This document shows, piece after piece, positions 36,348-48,800 of a DNA stretch of 64,000 bases (position 1 is its first letter; each line of letters opens with the position of its first letter). Both the position numbers and the translations under genes were made by a program. The notes under the pieces are model-generated. The model worked only from the letters and a program-made list of their open reading frames with translations. It ran no database searches and was not told where the DNA came from. Origin of the DNA: Apostichopus japonicus (Eukaryota; Echinodermata; Holothuroidea; Aspidochirotida; Stichopodidae); the NCBI RefSeq assembly GCF_037975245.1, contig NC_092563.1, forward strand, positions 2,321,001-2,385,000, in the 5' to 3' direction.

Positions 36348-39300
36348 TCATAAAATAGGCAATTCTTCAGCATTTTTCAGTTTTTCATAGGCATCTCTGT
36401 TATCCACATTAACACAGAGAGTAACTCCAGATTTGTAAGCTGCTGGTATATCTATGTGACTAGTATACAGCCATCTCTTCAAGAGCTGGAAATAAATCGT
36501 ATCTGGCAGTGACACTGAAACTTCTTCCTGAAGAATCTTCAAAACTTGATCTATCGAGAAACATTTGATGAACGAAAAGTTAATATTATTTCGTTAACAA
36601 AGTAACAATCGTATTTATGGTTTGAAATGTTAGGACAGATTAATAAGTACCATAACGATCAAAATAGATATCAACTGTTTTGCCAAGACAATCAAAAATG
36701 AAATTTTCAGGCTCTTGGACAGAAATGAAGTTCGTCTCAAATGCCCTCTCAGAAGAATTTTGTGTTCTATGAACCGAGTTCAAATATGACTCGGGTCAAC
36801 AATTTAAAATCAACAATAAAAATACATCACTCACAGCCTTGCTACTCCCTCCCTCTCTTTCACTGCCCATAACTTGACAGTGCAAGATGACTATAAACTT
36901 TATTTATTCAATATATTTCAAGCAAAAAGGAAAGCTCTATCAGAAATCCTATACCACTCAAATTCTCACCTTTGACCTTTCTCTCAGACCACCTCACATC
37001 TTGGTGGCTTTCAATAGCTTCCAGATCACATCGAGCATCGAGTCTGGAAAGAACATCTTCTCGTCTCACCTGTCAAAAAACACGCACACATATTGACACA
37101 CAAACAACACTTAATGGGATTAAGGCAAAAGCTTGAAAAAAAAGCTTGAAAAATGAAAGGGAAAATGAAGGGCCAAAAATTAAATGAAAATAGCTTGAAA
37201 AATGCAAAATTTCATCAATTGTTTTGTCTTTTATCTTTTCCATGCAGAAGAGTTTGTATTCAAGTCAGTAATTCCTTGAAACACAGGTATTAAAATGGCA
37301 ATGCCTGGTGAACTCTTTCTTACCTCTATATGCTAGCTTTCTATACCATCAAGCAGGAAGCTAATATTGACCTTCATATTCAAACTTAAGACTAGATTGC
37401 CCTACAGTGTTCTGCACTGCAGGATAAACAGTCCTAGTGGTAATTGAACATAAATCAGTTAAGACATGTGCAGTGTAGTACTGCACTTTTCCACAGAGGA
37501 GGAACATACTTAGGTGCGGACCCATTTTTTTGGGGTGTACCACCCTTTTCAACATCACATAAAATTATTTAAAAACATTAATTAGTTATTACTTATTAGC
37601 ACAACCTTGTCTGTAGACCTAATTTGTAGCCTAACTATGCCTCAGAATACACCACTTGATGTCTAACATCTTCATAATAAGAACAATTTAACTGATTTTG
37701 CATACCCAAACACATATACAAAGGAGTAAAGCTGCTACACAAAAGCAGCGATGTTTGTTATTATAAACAAAATTCATTAACCTGCATAACTTCTATGCAA
37801 AACCTATATCTACGAAAATGTTCCCCATGGATGATCCAACGTTAGTAGAAATTTTTACCTTAAGAACCGATTCACTACAGAGCTGTTGTTCTATAACATC
37901 GCTTGTCGTGACTGTGACCGGGTTGCACATGTGTACATGTTCAGAGTCCACACCATAAACCATCTGGTGATGCCAGGCATCTGGCATCTCCTCCCCGGCT
38001 ACCACACCCCTCTGAAGGTTCAGCGTCAAGAGTGGCACTACCCCTTTAAGATCCAATGCAAAGAAGAAAAAGAAAGAGAAAAAAAGAGAGAGAGGGGTTG
38101 AGAGACTTTACATGTAACTAACTTTAAAGGACGATTTTAGGTAGAAGTTTTAGTAATGTGTTGTTGTCGAAAATACATGAACATTTGAGTGAAAGGGATG
38201 TTTCTCTAGTTATACCTGTTTAAGAGATATTAACTTTTAAACATATTTATAAATCTCTGGAATGCTCCTGATTGGCTAAACTGATGACTCAGTCGGGCCC
38301 TCTGTGCAAATCTAAAAAGCTAACGTTAAGCCACTGTTTCATAAATCCTAATAACTCAACCACAAATTTTTTTCTTTTGACTTCATTCAAGCAATGGAGT
38401 ATCCTTGTAAGATGAAGTTCAACACCATCAGACCTTGAAAAATTTGAAGCATATTATAAAAAATATCATATGAAGCCACAAAAGTATTGTTTGATGAGTG
38501 AGCCTAGTTGTTGCATCTTACGAACTGACCTAATGGTATGCATAATAGACTGCATAGTCCAGTCGCTTCAACTGATGCAACCTCAGCTGTTTTAAAAGGG
38601 TCATTTCTCAAAAGGTGGTGTAAGTGTTCTAAAATATAACCATAGAGAGATTGCAGTGTTCTTTTACTATTATTAACATATCCGAATTTAACTTTTGCCA
38701 ACAGTCATCCTTTAAGGGGCCATTTCTCAAAAATCAAGTTTTATAGAACTATTAAAAGTGATATAGAAATATTATAAGTGTTCTGGAAATATTAAAAGTG
38801 ATATAGAAATATAACCTGGACTGACAGTTACTTTTGTACCAACAGTCATCATGCGTAGATGAAAAACAAGCAAATGACATCAAACTTTGTTATTCGTTAA
38901 ACCAAAGAATGTAAATTTCTAAAAAGGAACCTTTGGTTGCGATTACAGGGACCAGGTAGAAAAGGGTGGGGTAAAGGTGGGCCTTTCATACTTGTTGGAA
39001 ACTGGGTATTCATCTGTATGATTTTTCTTCATAGGGCTGTTACAGGCTCATCCATATTTCCTTGAAATTCAACAGCTTACAAAAGTTCCTAATACAAACC
39101 CAACTAACAATCAAAAATTTAATCAAAAATCATGTTTTGTAAATTATTACCCATTTTCATCCATCCTGAGAGCCAATCGAGGATTCTGATATTTCTCTTT
39201 GGATGTAAGTGAAAGAAGCGAGCATAGACTTTGTCCCCAGCCACTTTCTTCAAGCCCTCGATGAGATCGTCAGCCGTTGTACCCGCAACACTCCTTGAAA

Positions 39301-41246
39301 AGAGATACTCGTGAAGAGGTGCTTCCTCGGCTCGAAGCCTTGTTTTAATTGTTCCTCCAATATGCTCAATGTCAGGTTCTAATCCAATAAATTTCTACAG
39401 AAATAGAAGAAGGAAAAAGGGGAAAAAGAAGATTTCATTAAGTCAATTCAACTTAGATGTTAGATAGTTTAAAGAAATGGGCACAAACACCAAACAACTT
39501 GATCCACTCTCAACCGAAGTCCCCTTACATAAAGACTGTAACCATATGATCATTATGATGCTAAGTCAGATTAGTAAGCAATGACAAAGTAACACTGTTA
39601 AATGACAACTTTACAGAAGTTCATGGTTGTATCAGAAATGGACTAAAGTACACAGTTATACTTCCATCAACTCTCTCATGCTATTTTTTTCTGTTAGTTA
39701 AAAACCCTGCAGATAATATGTTACTGATGGGAGGATTTGTATGATTGCTACTTGCAATTAAAGATTGAGAGTTATTTGATTTATATTCACACCATCTCTT
39801 ATATTGAAGTTTTGAGGCTGTCAGTACAGAGAGCGGCAGAATTTTAGTGAAATTTATCATGAAGAGAATATGTTCCACACTGCTAGTTGAAAACCCCATC
39901 TCAATATCATGCCCCTAACTCCAGATATGATTGAATGTAACCTATTGTAACCTATTGAAGGTAACCTATTGAATGTTACCATCTGTGGAGTGTAAGCTCA
40001 GTGGTTAACGCTGGTGCCTTTCGATCATTAGGTCCCGAGTTCGAGTCACTCCAAGATTAATGTATGTCGTCCAGTTCCAGGGTTGTTGACAATTGACAAT
40101 TTCATAATCATGAACGTTAAATATGAATGTAAGAGTCTGACTTCGGTCAGCTTGCGGCTTTGATAAGCCAATGAGGCTTCTTCGCGAGTTCCTGATTGCA
40201 GGAGGATCTAATATACATACATACACACATACATACACGCATACATATTTTGACTGGCTAACCCTAAACATTTAACTATTCCATTAAGTTGGATCACAAT
40301 AGGGGGTTTGTGATGTCATCTGGGCAAAACTCTTTGGAAGCTATATTTAGGCTATTACAATCTTCCTTTTGATTTATCCTTGAAACCTGATACATGTGCA
40401 ATGTTTGCATAGCTGTCAAAGTTCTCTGTCCTTAAAATTTCATAAAAATGTATCTTTTGTAGAAATATTCCTTTTGTTTTTTTAATAAATGTTTGAAAAA
40501 TTATTTAAAAAGACATTTTCAGCTGAAGTGCCCTGATGACATCATCCATTCTGCTGTTTCCCAGACCTGCATTTACAAAATATCACTAAATTATAAAAAT
40601 TCATATATTTGCAGTTCAAAATGCTGTGAGGATGTGGTTTATAAAGTTAGATTCAGAACATATTCAACAAGTTTGTTCAGCAATCAATTGAAAAGCAATT
40701 ACTTTGAAGTAATCTGTGGTTTGTTATACTGCTGGTAAAAGTCATGAATAAATATAAATGAGTGCTTCATAAGTTACTTCTCCTCTCTAATGATTGCTTA
40801 CGGTGCCATGCATTATTTTGTCCATTTCACTGTGATAAATATAACAGTACTTTCTGCAGGTTGTGTTTACATAATTATGTATATAAAACTTCATTGTACA
40901 ATTCCATGCACTTATATCTAGCTACCTTCTGACAGCAAGGATTGCATTGCAACATATTTTCATTATTTCAAATAGTGCAAATTTTGACAGTACACTCATT
41001 TCACTTGTTATACTATTTTAGAGTTCTAATGGAGTGACTGAAACTTTTAATCCTCTTGCCAGTAAGTCTTACAAGCTTTCATGCTATGCAAGAGAACTTG
41101 TGTCAAAGGTTAAAACTGACCAAAACATTGATGACAGCAGTAGCCCCACAGGCTGATACTCCAATTTGTTCAACTTGCTCCTGTTCTACCTCTTCTTGAG
41201 TCCAAAAAAAGTGAGATGGTTCATCATCTTTAGGCAAACACTCCAT
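36348..41246 (-). CDS. Predicted papain/C39-fold cysteine peptidase-like protein, complete
   Basis: I do not recognise this protein by name. Coding exons in transcript order are 41121-41246, 39151-39394, 37859-38043, 36970-37069 and 36348-36550; all have GT/AG borders and consistent phases and give 285 residues with a TGA stop. The ATG begins the first coding exon directly after an acceptor, and the likely upstream exon has an in-frame TAA, so the start is well supported. Residues 29-42 (GVSACGATAVINVL) place Cys33 at the start of a helix, as in papain-like and C39 peptidases. Residues 145-165 contain AWHHQMVYGVDSEHVHMCNP, with His148 or His149, a following beta-hairpin with GVD, and Asn164-Pro, the usual order Cys, His, Asn/Asp. 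No signal peptide or membrane segment is seen, so a cytosolic protein is likely. Function is inferred from motif order only; an inactive homologue or a transferase of the same fold is possible. Confidence 0.85.
38128..38711. mobile_element. Candidate TTAA-flanked MITE
   Basis: TTAA followed by AGGACGA at 38124-38134 and TCATCCT followed by TTAA at 38705-38715 form short inverted ends (6 of 7) with a TTAA duplication. Part of the interior (ACTGACCTAATGGT near 38524) recurs in a diverged relative near 54096. It lies in an intron of the cysteine peptidase-like gene. Confidence 0.5.
39936..39980. repeat. Short GTAACCTATTGAA tandem repeat
   Basis: About four imperfect copies of GTAACCTATTG immediately before the family A SINE at 39988. 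Confidence 0.75.
39988..40250 (+). mobile_element. tRNA-derived SINE, family A, full copy
   Basis: A box (TAAGCTCAGTGGTTAACG), B box (GAGTTCGAGTCACTCC), shared body with TGACTTCGGTCAGCTTGCGG and AAGCCAATGAGGCTTCTTCG, ending in CATA repeats (40214-40247). It lies in an intron of the cysteine peptidase-like gene, antisense to it. Confidence 0.9.
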
Positions 41247-41340
41247 CTAATCTAAAACAAATTGTCAGAGTTAATAAAATATTATTAGGTTTGTCATTAA
41301 ATACGAAAGAGAGAACTTTCTAGATCTTGATGAAGAATAT

Positions 41341-41556
41341 TAAGGTCCCGAGTTCGAGTCACTCCAAAATTAATGTATGTCGTGCAGTTACAGAGTTGTT
41401 GACAATTGACAATTCATAATCATGGATGTTAAATATGAATCTAAGACACTGACTTCTGTCAGCTTGCGGCTTTGATAAGCCAATGATGGCTTCTTCGCAA
41501 GTTCCTGCTTGCAGGAGGATCTAAAATACACACTATACATTCATACATACATTGTA
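41341..41556 (+). mobile_element. tRNA-derived SINE, family A, 5'-truncated copy
   Basis: Begins at the B box (GAGTTCGAGTCACTCC) and lacks the A box. The body and CATA-type tail match the full copy at 39988-40250. It lies in intron 1 of the cysteine peptidase-like gene, antisense to it. Confidence 0.88.
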
Positions 41557-41564
41557 CCTTTAGT

Positions 41565-41640
41565 GTAGGCTACCTGACACTGATACTGCCACTGAAGCCT
41601 GGATAATAACTTAGACCTAACTTAGGCTTAGACTACATCT
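41565..41640. repeat. Short TAGGCTTA/TAGACCTA tract
   Basis: GTAGGCTACC, TAGACCTAACTTAGGCTTAG words in intron 1 of the cysteine peptidase-like gene, similar to the tracts near the rhophilin start and after exon 1 of the 45817 gene. Confidence 0.5.
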
Positions 41641-41907
41641 TACAAGTATGCAGAGCTGTTCAAACGTTATAATCGTAACTATATATGTAGTAGTGTGTGA
41701 AATGGAGCCCATTGCTACTATAGTAATATACAAACGTTGGTCCACTAAGCTAGCTGTCAGAGAACTATAGTTTAGTATTAGCTTTGGAATATACTGTACT
41801 AGCCTGCAGCCTATGTATTCGATGTGACCTGTTGTGCGAAACATTCATATGGAAATGCTCATTCCAGCTACTTGCATACATACTCTCTAGTTTGTCTTCT
41901 TACTCAC

Positions 41908-42110
41908 GTCAATGATTTCCCTTCTCTCTTTCTTCCTCGTTTAATCCTTGAAAGGGTGGACAAAGTGATGTGAATTGATGTTAGAAGTTGTCTAGCCAAA
42001 GTACAATGTCGATGTTTCCTCTGAACTGGTACTACTGGCTGCAGTCTAACAGTAAACTGTGTTTACGTTTGAGTTCAGCATCTAAAAGTAGACTTGAAAG
42101 ATAAATTTCC
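41908..42110 (-). other. Probable 5' UTR exon of the cysteine peptidase-like gene
   Basis: A strong donor (GAC followed by GTGAGTA on the minus strand) lies at 41901-41910. Reading on into the coding exon at 41246 meets an in-frame TAA about 30 nt before the junction with no ATG after it, so this exon would be untranslated. The upstream limit is a guess; no TATA box was recognised. Confidence 0.45.
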
Positions 42111-42114
42111 AAGA

Positions 42115-45100
42115 CGACATGTTTTGATAGAATGCCCTCTATTGTAAAAGTTTTCCTCAACTTCGCGCCAAAAAGGCATCAACCTGGGTTAAGTCAATTT
42201 CCAACCAAGGTTCAACGTGATAAAACGTACAGAAAACCAAAGATGGAAGCTATCAAGCTATATGCTCTGCTTTATAAGTAGTCTAAGGAACACTGAGTAC
42301 TGATTGGAAATGACACATTAGCAAAATACAAATTCTTGTTAAAAATATGCATGTATGGAATAATAATTAGCATATGTATTAACCAGGCTTGGAGGACTCG
42401 AATGAAGTTAGACTCAGACACGGTCCCACAGTACCTCGACTCGGACTAGTCGAGTCCATCGGCTATACAAAATGAGGTTTGGGGACAAATGTGACATCCT
42501 GAAATGATATTCTTGTGAGCAATTCCATAGTTAAATCAAAACTGCACTTTTACAGCACGGTCGAATCAATGTAGGGCTTTTCCCATTAAAATGTCTTCTG
42601 CATTAAAATCTTTAATATTTGCAACCAATTGTATATGTATTAACTTGAACTCGGCTCAGAATCCGGCTGTAAGATTACTCAGACTCGACTCAGACTTGAA
42701 CCAAACGTGACGTGACTCTGCTATGGCCATTTTAATAACAAAATTTAAGCTTAAATGCTTCCAAATAACACTTGCCATGTTTGTTTCGTTACTTTAAATG
42801 TATGAAATGCCCATCTGACATTGAAGAACTAAAGGACAAGTTCAATTGCTAAAACTAATATAGGAAAATTGACCAACATGTTATTCATCGACTTGCTAAT
42901 GAATCATGCATATAGTGGGTACTTTGATTTCAGATCGTTTTAATTTATTTTTAATCTCAAATATTACAGATGAGAACGACGGTTGGGGAATGACTATTTG
43001 CATTGTAGAGTGAATACGGTTAAATTAGTCTCACAGGCCATCAGTTTAGCCCTAAATATGCTAGAAAAGGTCAAATCGTGGTCACTCGTGTTCACATTGA
43101 CTGTTATATAGTAATCGCCAATGGCTTGGAGTTATTTGGAGGACCAGAATATAAGAAACTTACTTGTAGAAAAACATTTTGAATGTTAATTTTTTGAACA
43201 ATACCGATGACCTTTTAACTACAAGAGTTTTTGACTGATTTGTGATTTCCTTCATATGGCAACACCTGATCGTAATTAACCTATCAAATACCATGTAAAT
43301 ACTATCATTTGGTATGAAATATTTAGGCCTACAGAGCAGTCTTCCTCTATACGATGAGCGAACGTCTCTGCGTGAAAACGTACGTTATACTGTCATGCGA
43401 GGACTGAACACTCTCAACAAAGGAGTCAAAATACTTAACCCAACAGTGATGTACGTATGTGTCCAACCACTGAATTTTGGTAGAGTTCCCCCCCCCCCCC
43501 ATAAAGTAAAAATACGACAGTTAAACCAATTTAACCGCCAAAAAGTGTAAGCACTTCAACCAGGTGTATAAATGGGGACCTGTGAGAAACTGTCAGCTGG
43601 GCACTGTTTAGCTGCTGCCATGTGGAGGGATTGTCTCTATGTTTGACAGGTTATCATTGACCAGGGTAATATTGTGATGCGCATTGAGCACCGTTATCGG
43701 TCGGATATGTCTGCGCTTTTTAAATCCTCAATATTATTATTATTATTACGTTGGTCAAAAAATATTTTGGGGCCAAACTGTTATTTCAAAACGTTGGCTA
43801 TTTACATTTGCGTGTCTGCAGTTTTGGGTAAAAGATTTGCCAAACTTTTCTTTGACCAAAAACAGATCCTTCTCGAAGTGTTAATTTACACCTTCACATT
43901 ATATTTTAAATTATTTTTCGTTTCGTTTCGTTTCGTTTCTGTTCTGTTCTGTTCTGTTTTTTTTATTTTATTATTATTTCCTATTGATTGATTCACAATT
44001 CCCACCTCTCCTTAATCCCACCGGTGTTCTTAATCTTCATAAACTGCCGTTAAACCGATTTAACAATAACATTTAATGTTATGTGTGAAGTGTGGAAAAT
44101 GTTACGTGTATTTTGAAAATTTTACGATGTTTCTTTAAGTATATTTGTTCAAAATTGTTCAAAATGATTTACTAATTAGTTAAAATATCAGTGGCATATT
44201 CAGAGGGAAGAGGAGGGGAGGGGGCATTGGTTTTGATTCAGTGATAACCCTTAAGTCCGTGCGTCTTACAGGAACTTGATTATCGTCTAAAAAAACCCAT
44301 CTCCATTTGGATTTATATGGACATAAAATACAAACGTTTACCTATACACACATACTATTTCGTATTTCCAAATGTTTAACATGTAAATATATACGGGGCG
44401 GTGTAGCCACTGGAGGAAAGTTTGGCATAGACAGAATAAGATGTTCTGACTAAATCTTAAACAAAGTGGTACGTGTTTTCACCTGACCAGGCTGATTTCT
44501 GGGGTGCAGGATGTGCATTAAAGTACACTCTTAAAAGTTGTATTATTAATGAGTAAAACGTTCCAGAGAAAAACTATAAGCGGATTCAAAATTATCCATG
44601 TAAACTTCACTTACAATGATGTCAACGCCCTGAAGAAAACAACACGCGTGTCGTTCAGATCTCATTGTTATGCCGAAATGGGTAAATACCTGATAAGAAT
44701 TTTTTTTTTTTCAATTTCTTGATTTGTTCTTTAAAATGGCCCGTGCAAGGAACTCAAAAGTAAACGACCTGGGTCTGCCTCCAAAATACTGTGAAATATC
44801 TCCAGGTTGCTCTATGGGACTTAAAGGAGCTAATTAATAAAATAAATTCCATATCATATAGTTAAACTATGACACTAAACAAAAGTTTCATTGTCTAACC
44901 CAACCTACCTTGTATACAAGAATCGGATCCTGGAAGTCGCCATCAATTACTCATACCCAGGGTATGACGACAATTTTTCCAGACTGTGAAACCGCATATA
45001 CTAAATAGCGTTTGAAGGAATATATGCACAACAGTTACTTTAGTGAGAAGTAGAGAACGGTTATGTAAGTTTAATTATATAAAAAAAAAAGCTTAATATA

Positions 45101-45800
45101 CACTGACCTTAAATGAATGTAAGATGAATAATCGGACAGCCCGTATAACTTCTGTGGTGGCAGCGAGTGAAGGATAGGTGTAATTATATTAACTCTAGAA
45201 AACATTGTCTTGCGAACACAGTAACGAGATCAAGTTTGATATGGTTCTCCATATATCCCCAGCGACGGATGGAACATTCCAAACGGTACACATTTTGTTG
45301 ATTGGTGACTTCCCCGACGTTTCACCCATATCCGGGTTGAGCATGTCAACGTTGACTCACCCACACATGAATAGATACTGCCCTGCATACGCTGTACGTT
45401 CACAATAACGGCTATTTTACCTCGGCTAGGCTATTCTTGCGTGTGACAAAGGTCAGGGTCTATCGAAAGTTACAAGTGGTTGCGTTATGAGCGCAGCACC
45501 GAAAAGGGTATTTTTTATTCTTATTTTGAACTAAACGTTGGAAATACTCATCCAATTTGATGCAAAAAATTTCTTGGATATCGGAATAACGAAACTGTGT
45601 AATGAACGAGAAACTTAAAACCTTGGCATATGATGCCACTTTTAGAAATGGTGCTGGAAATGTTTGTTCGACCTATGGATGTACGTTGGCATAGAACGTC
45701 AGTGTGTCTTTGAATAGTGAATCGCGTCGACTGCAAAGTTCCATTCTGTTCCTTGGTATTTCCCTAGCAACTTATTCCAAAGTCTTTTTTTGTGTAATAG
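42115..45800. other. Intergenic region between divergent genes, no gene recognised
   Basis: Contains a GACTCG-rich stretch (42390-42480 and 42645-42715), poly-C at about 43489-43500 and a CGTTT then GTTCT pentamer microsatellite at 43918-43957. Short open frames lack domain or splice support. Promoters of both flanking genes should lie at its two ends. Confidence 0.45.
43918..43970. repeat. Pentanucleotide microsatellite, CGTTT passing into GTTCT
   Basis: Four CGTTT units pass directly into GTTCT units and a T run, suggesting one repeat type mutated into the other. Confidence 0.85.
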
Positions 45801-45816
45801 AACCTAAGGAAAAGAA

Positions 45817-48800
45817 ATGAAAATGTCGGAGCATTTTGATCTGAGTACCGACGAACAGGTGTGGGTTGTGTTGCGAGTTCGGCAGGGACTGATGTCGATG
45901 GAAGATGCATTGGATTACGTTCGAAAACAGCACGAGCATGCAGATGAACCCCCGGGCACAGGGAACAACAACAGCATTCGATCAGTTCGTTCAAATTCAG
46001 AAGTCAGGAAAAGCACTACATTAAAACAACGCCATGTATCCAGTAAAGAAGTTAGTGAAGCTTCGAGCAATGAGAAAAGTTCACAATCACACTTACAGGT
46101 ACGATGGCTTAAGTATGGGTATACATGTTTTGCCACCTAGGCCTAGGCTAGTGCGGGTTTGGCTAGGCGTACTCCCACATTAGTAGGCCTATCATGCTTG
46201 ATAGCGCTGTCAGTAGCTTAGGCATACGTATATAGGCCTAGTGGCGTTTAATGCTAGGCTAGATAAGTAGCAGACTTGAGCTTCACGTTAGGCTAGGTAG
46301 GCGAGTTCGAGATTTACCAAACCTGCTGCAGTTTACCAGACATTTCTTCATGGACCAATGTGCACTGCTAAATGCATATAGGCCTAGGCCTACTTCGAAA
46401 TGGAATTAAATTAGTGCAGTATCTTACTTAGCTCAGTACATTGCATAGAGATATCTCTGGATTTAAAAATACGAAGTGATTATTCGCAGGGCAGCCCGGC
46501 GAATAACGTACACAGACACCTTATTCGCAGGGCTGTGACGATTTTGAAAATAGGTTTATTATTAGGTTTTGCTATTGATACCAGTCAGTTTAGGGGCCTT
46601 GAAAAAGCCAACCTTTTGGGCCCAAATAGTCTTAGCCACTTCATAAGCTAAGTTTTGGAGCCCCAGCAGTTCAAGTTTAAAAGCTTATTTTAAGGGAGCT
46701 TATCTTGGGATTCCCCAAAAGCCGATATTGCCTGAAAGCCAATATGGTCAAAGGTGTGACACCCCCCCCCCACCTCCCACACCTTTACATGCAAATGAGC
46801 AGTCACTCTGCAAAAACAAAGGTGAAAATGATCGAGGGATGACATTTTCATGTTGGCGGTACTAATGCTAGACTGGTTCAATCTTAAAGCCCTAGGCTCC
46901 CAAAACCAATCCAACAGCATTAAGATAGGAATCCCAAAGGCCAATAAATTCCTCAAAATATAGAGGCTCCCAATTAAGACTCTCAAAAAGATAGCTGGTG
47001 CCCAAAAGCAAACTCGAATAGCCCCAAAAATTACTGAGCCCGTTAACCCAGTCTAGGGCTGCCCTGTGAATAAGGTGTATGTGTCTGGCTATTCGCAGGG
47101 CAGCCCTGCAAATAAGATGCTTGTGTCTGGCTATTCACAGGGCTGCCCTGCGAATAAGGTGTATGTGTCTGGCTATTCGCAGGGCTGCCCTGTGAATAAG
47201 ATGCTGTTGTCCGGCTATTCGCAGGGCTGCCCTGTGAATAAGGTGTATGTGTCTGGCTATTCGCAGGGCTGCCCTGCGAATAAGCCCCACCTTAAAAATA
47301 AGCTATCCTAACAAGTTAGACTAGTCTGGACTCTGGCAGCTACAGCAGTGATATAAATGAGGGGCTTCAGTGGTACTGATAGGGAAGGGGGTAGTTTGAT
47401 CACAGCCAGACAATACAGGGATGGAAATTCAATAACTGTCCACCATGAAGCTTGTGCAGACTTCTACTGATCCACAGTTTTTTTCTTTTTGCTCCATTCA
47501 TGAAAGGAAATATACAGCCAGGCATCCTTGATCTACACAAGTGATTTTTGCAATTTGTTATAATTGTATTAGCCTAGAGATAAATTTCCACCAATATTAC
47601 AGAGGCTGAACAGAACACAACAGTAGTATAAGCAAAAGCTCTACTAATGTTTCATTCTTTTGTCAGTGTTCTCAGCTTTTGCACATGGCTGAACAGCACT
47701 TTGGGAGATGCTCACTGCCATCTTTTCTTCCGATCTCAATAATTTCAAGATCTAGGCCTATAGTTCTACATAATGTACATTGATGTGGTATTAAAATCAA
47801 CACCCAGGAGCCACAGAAAAGTATATAGGACTAGGCACAAGGCACTGTACATCAATTTCAGTGGAAGAAATCATGGCTGGTTAATATAGACCAGGATTTA
47901 TTAGAGGGTCAGTTAGAAAACACTATATCTTTTGTTCTCATTGATGTTGCAAATTCCTCACTTCAAGTGAACCAGTCTGTTTGTTTACAATTGTTGTATT
48001 CACTGTTCTGTTTTATGCAAGATTTTGCAAGTTATCTTCCAAGGAATATTATACTAATTTATTGCTGTGCAGTACAAACAAGCAGACTTTAATTCGTTTT
48101 TCATATCCATGATATAGTCTATAGGTTTACCAAATTGAGTTCAAACTTGGGGTCGGAAAAGGTGTAGCCTACCATGACAACTTCTATTGTGATCTAGGGG
48201 TACAGAAGGTTCCTTTGTTACTGGAGGTCTGTGTGTGATGTACAACTTATGTTTTATGCTGCACTCACGTGCAAAATATGATATGTTTGTAACTTACCCC
48301 CATTGTACATAATGTATACATAAATCATGAAATGTGATAGTAATAACATTTTGAATAAATACAGCTGAGTTTTTTTTGTCTCCAGGGAACAAAATCCCTA
48401 ATATACCAAAATATGTGAAGTTTTATAATGAGTTATGTATAAGTGGGTACAACTGAATTTTCCAATTGATTTCATTCTTTAGCAAACATATGTATAGTAA
48501 TTTTTGCATGTAACATACATACACTTGTGTGTGTTTGGCATGATAATGACATCTATAAGCTACCTGTTCATTCAATCTCATGAAACACATTCATTGGGTA
48601 TCCTTCGGGACTCCAGCAGCCCATGCCCCACTGTGGCCTAGGATATTTTTGACACCAATCATTGTCACATGTATGAGTGGTGTCTCCATAGGTGACAATT
48701 TCAACACCACTGAACACTGGTCCCACTCACCTTTATTACCACTTTCCCAGATCCTTGTTTAGTGCATACAGTCTTTCACTCAAAGGGAAAGTGTTTCTAA

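Noticed and set aside
39988..40050. tRNA-like sequence with A and B boxes
   Set aside because: Part of SINE family A, present in three copies with the same body and tail.
43674..43991. 105-codon plus-strand open frame ending in a Phe/Val/Ser-rich segment
   Set aside because: The tail is the pentanucleotide microsatellite and there is no splice or domain support.
47066..47311. Open frame encoding a 14-residue repeat
   Set aside because: Produced by a 42-bp hairpin array whose period is a multiple of three; part of a foldback element.
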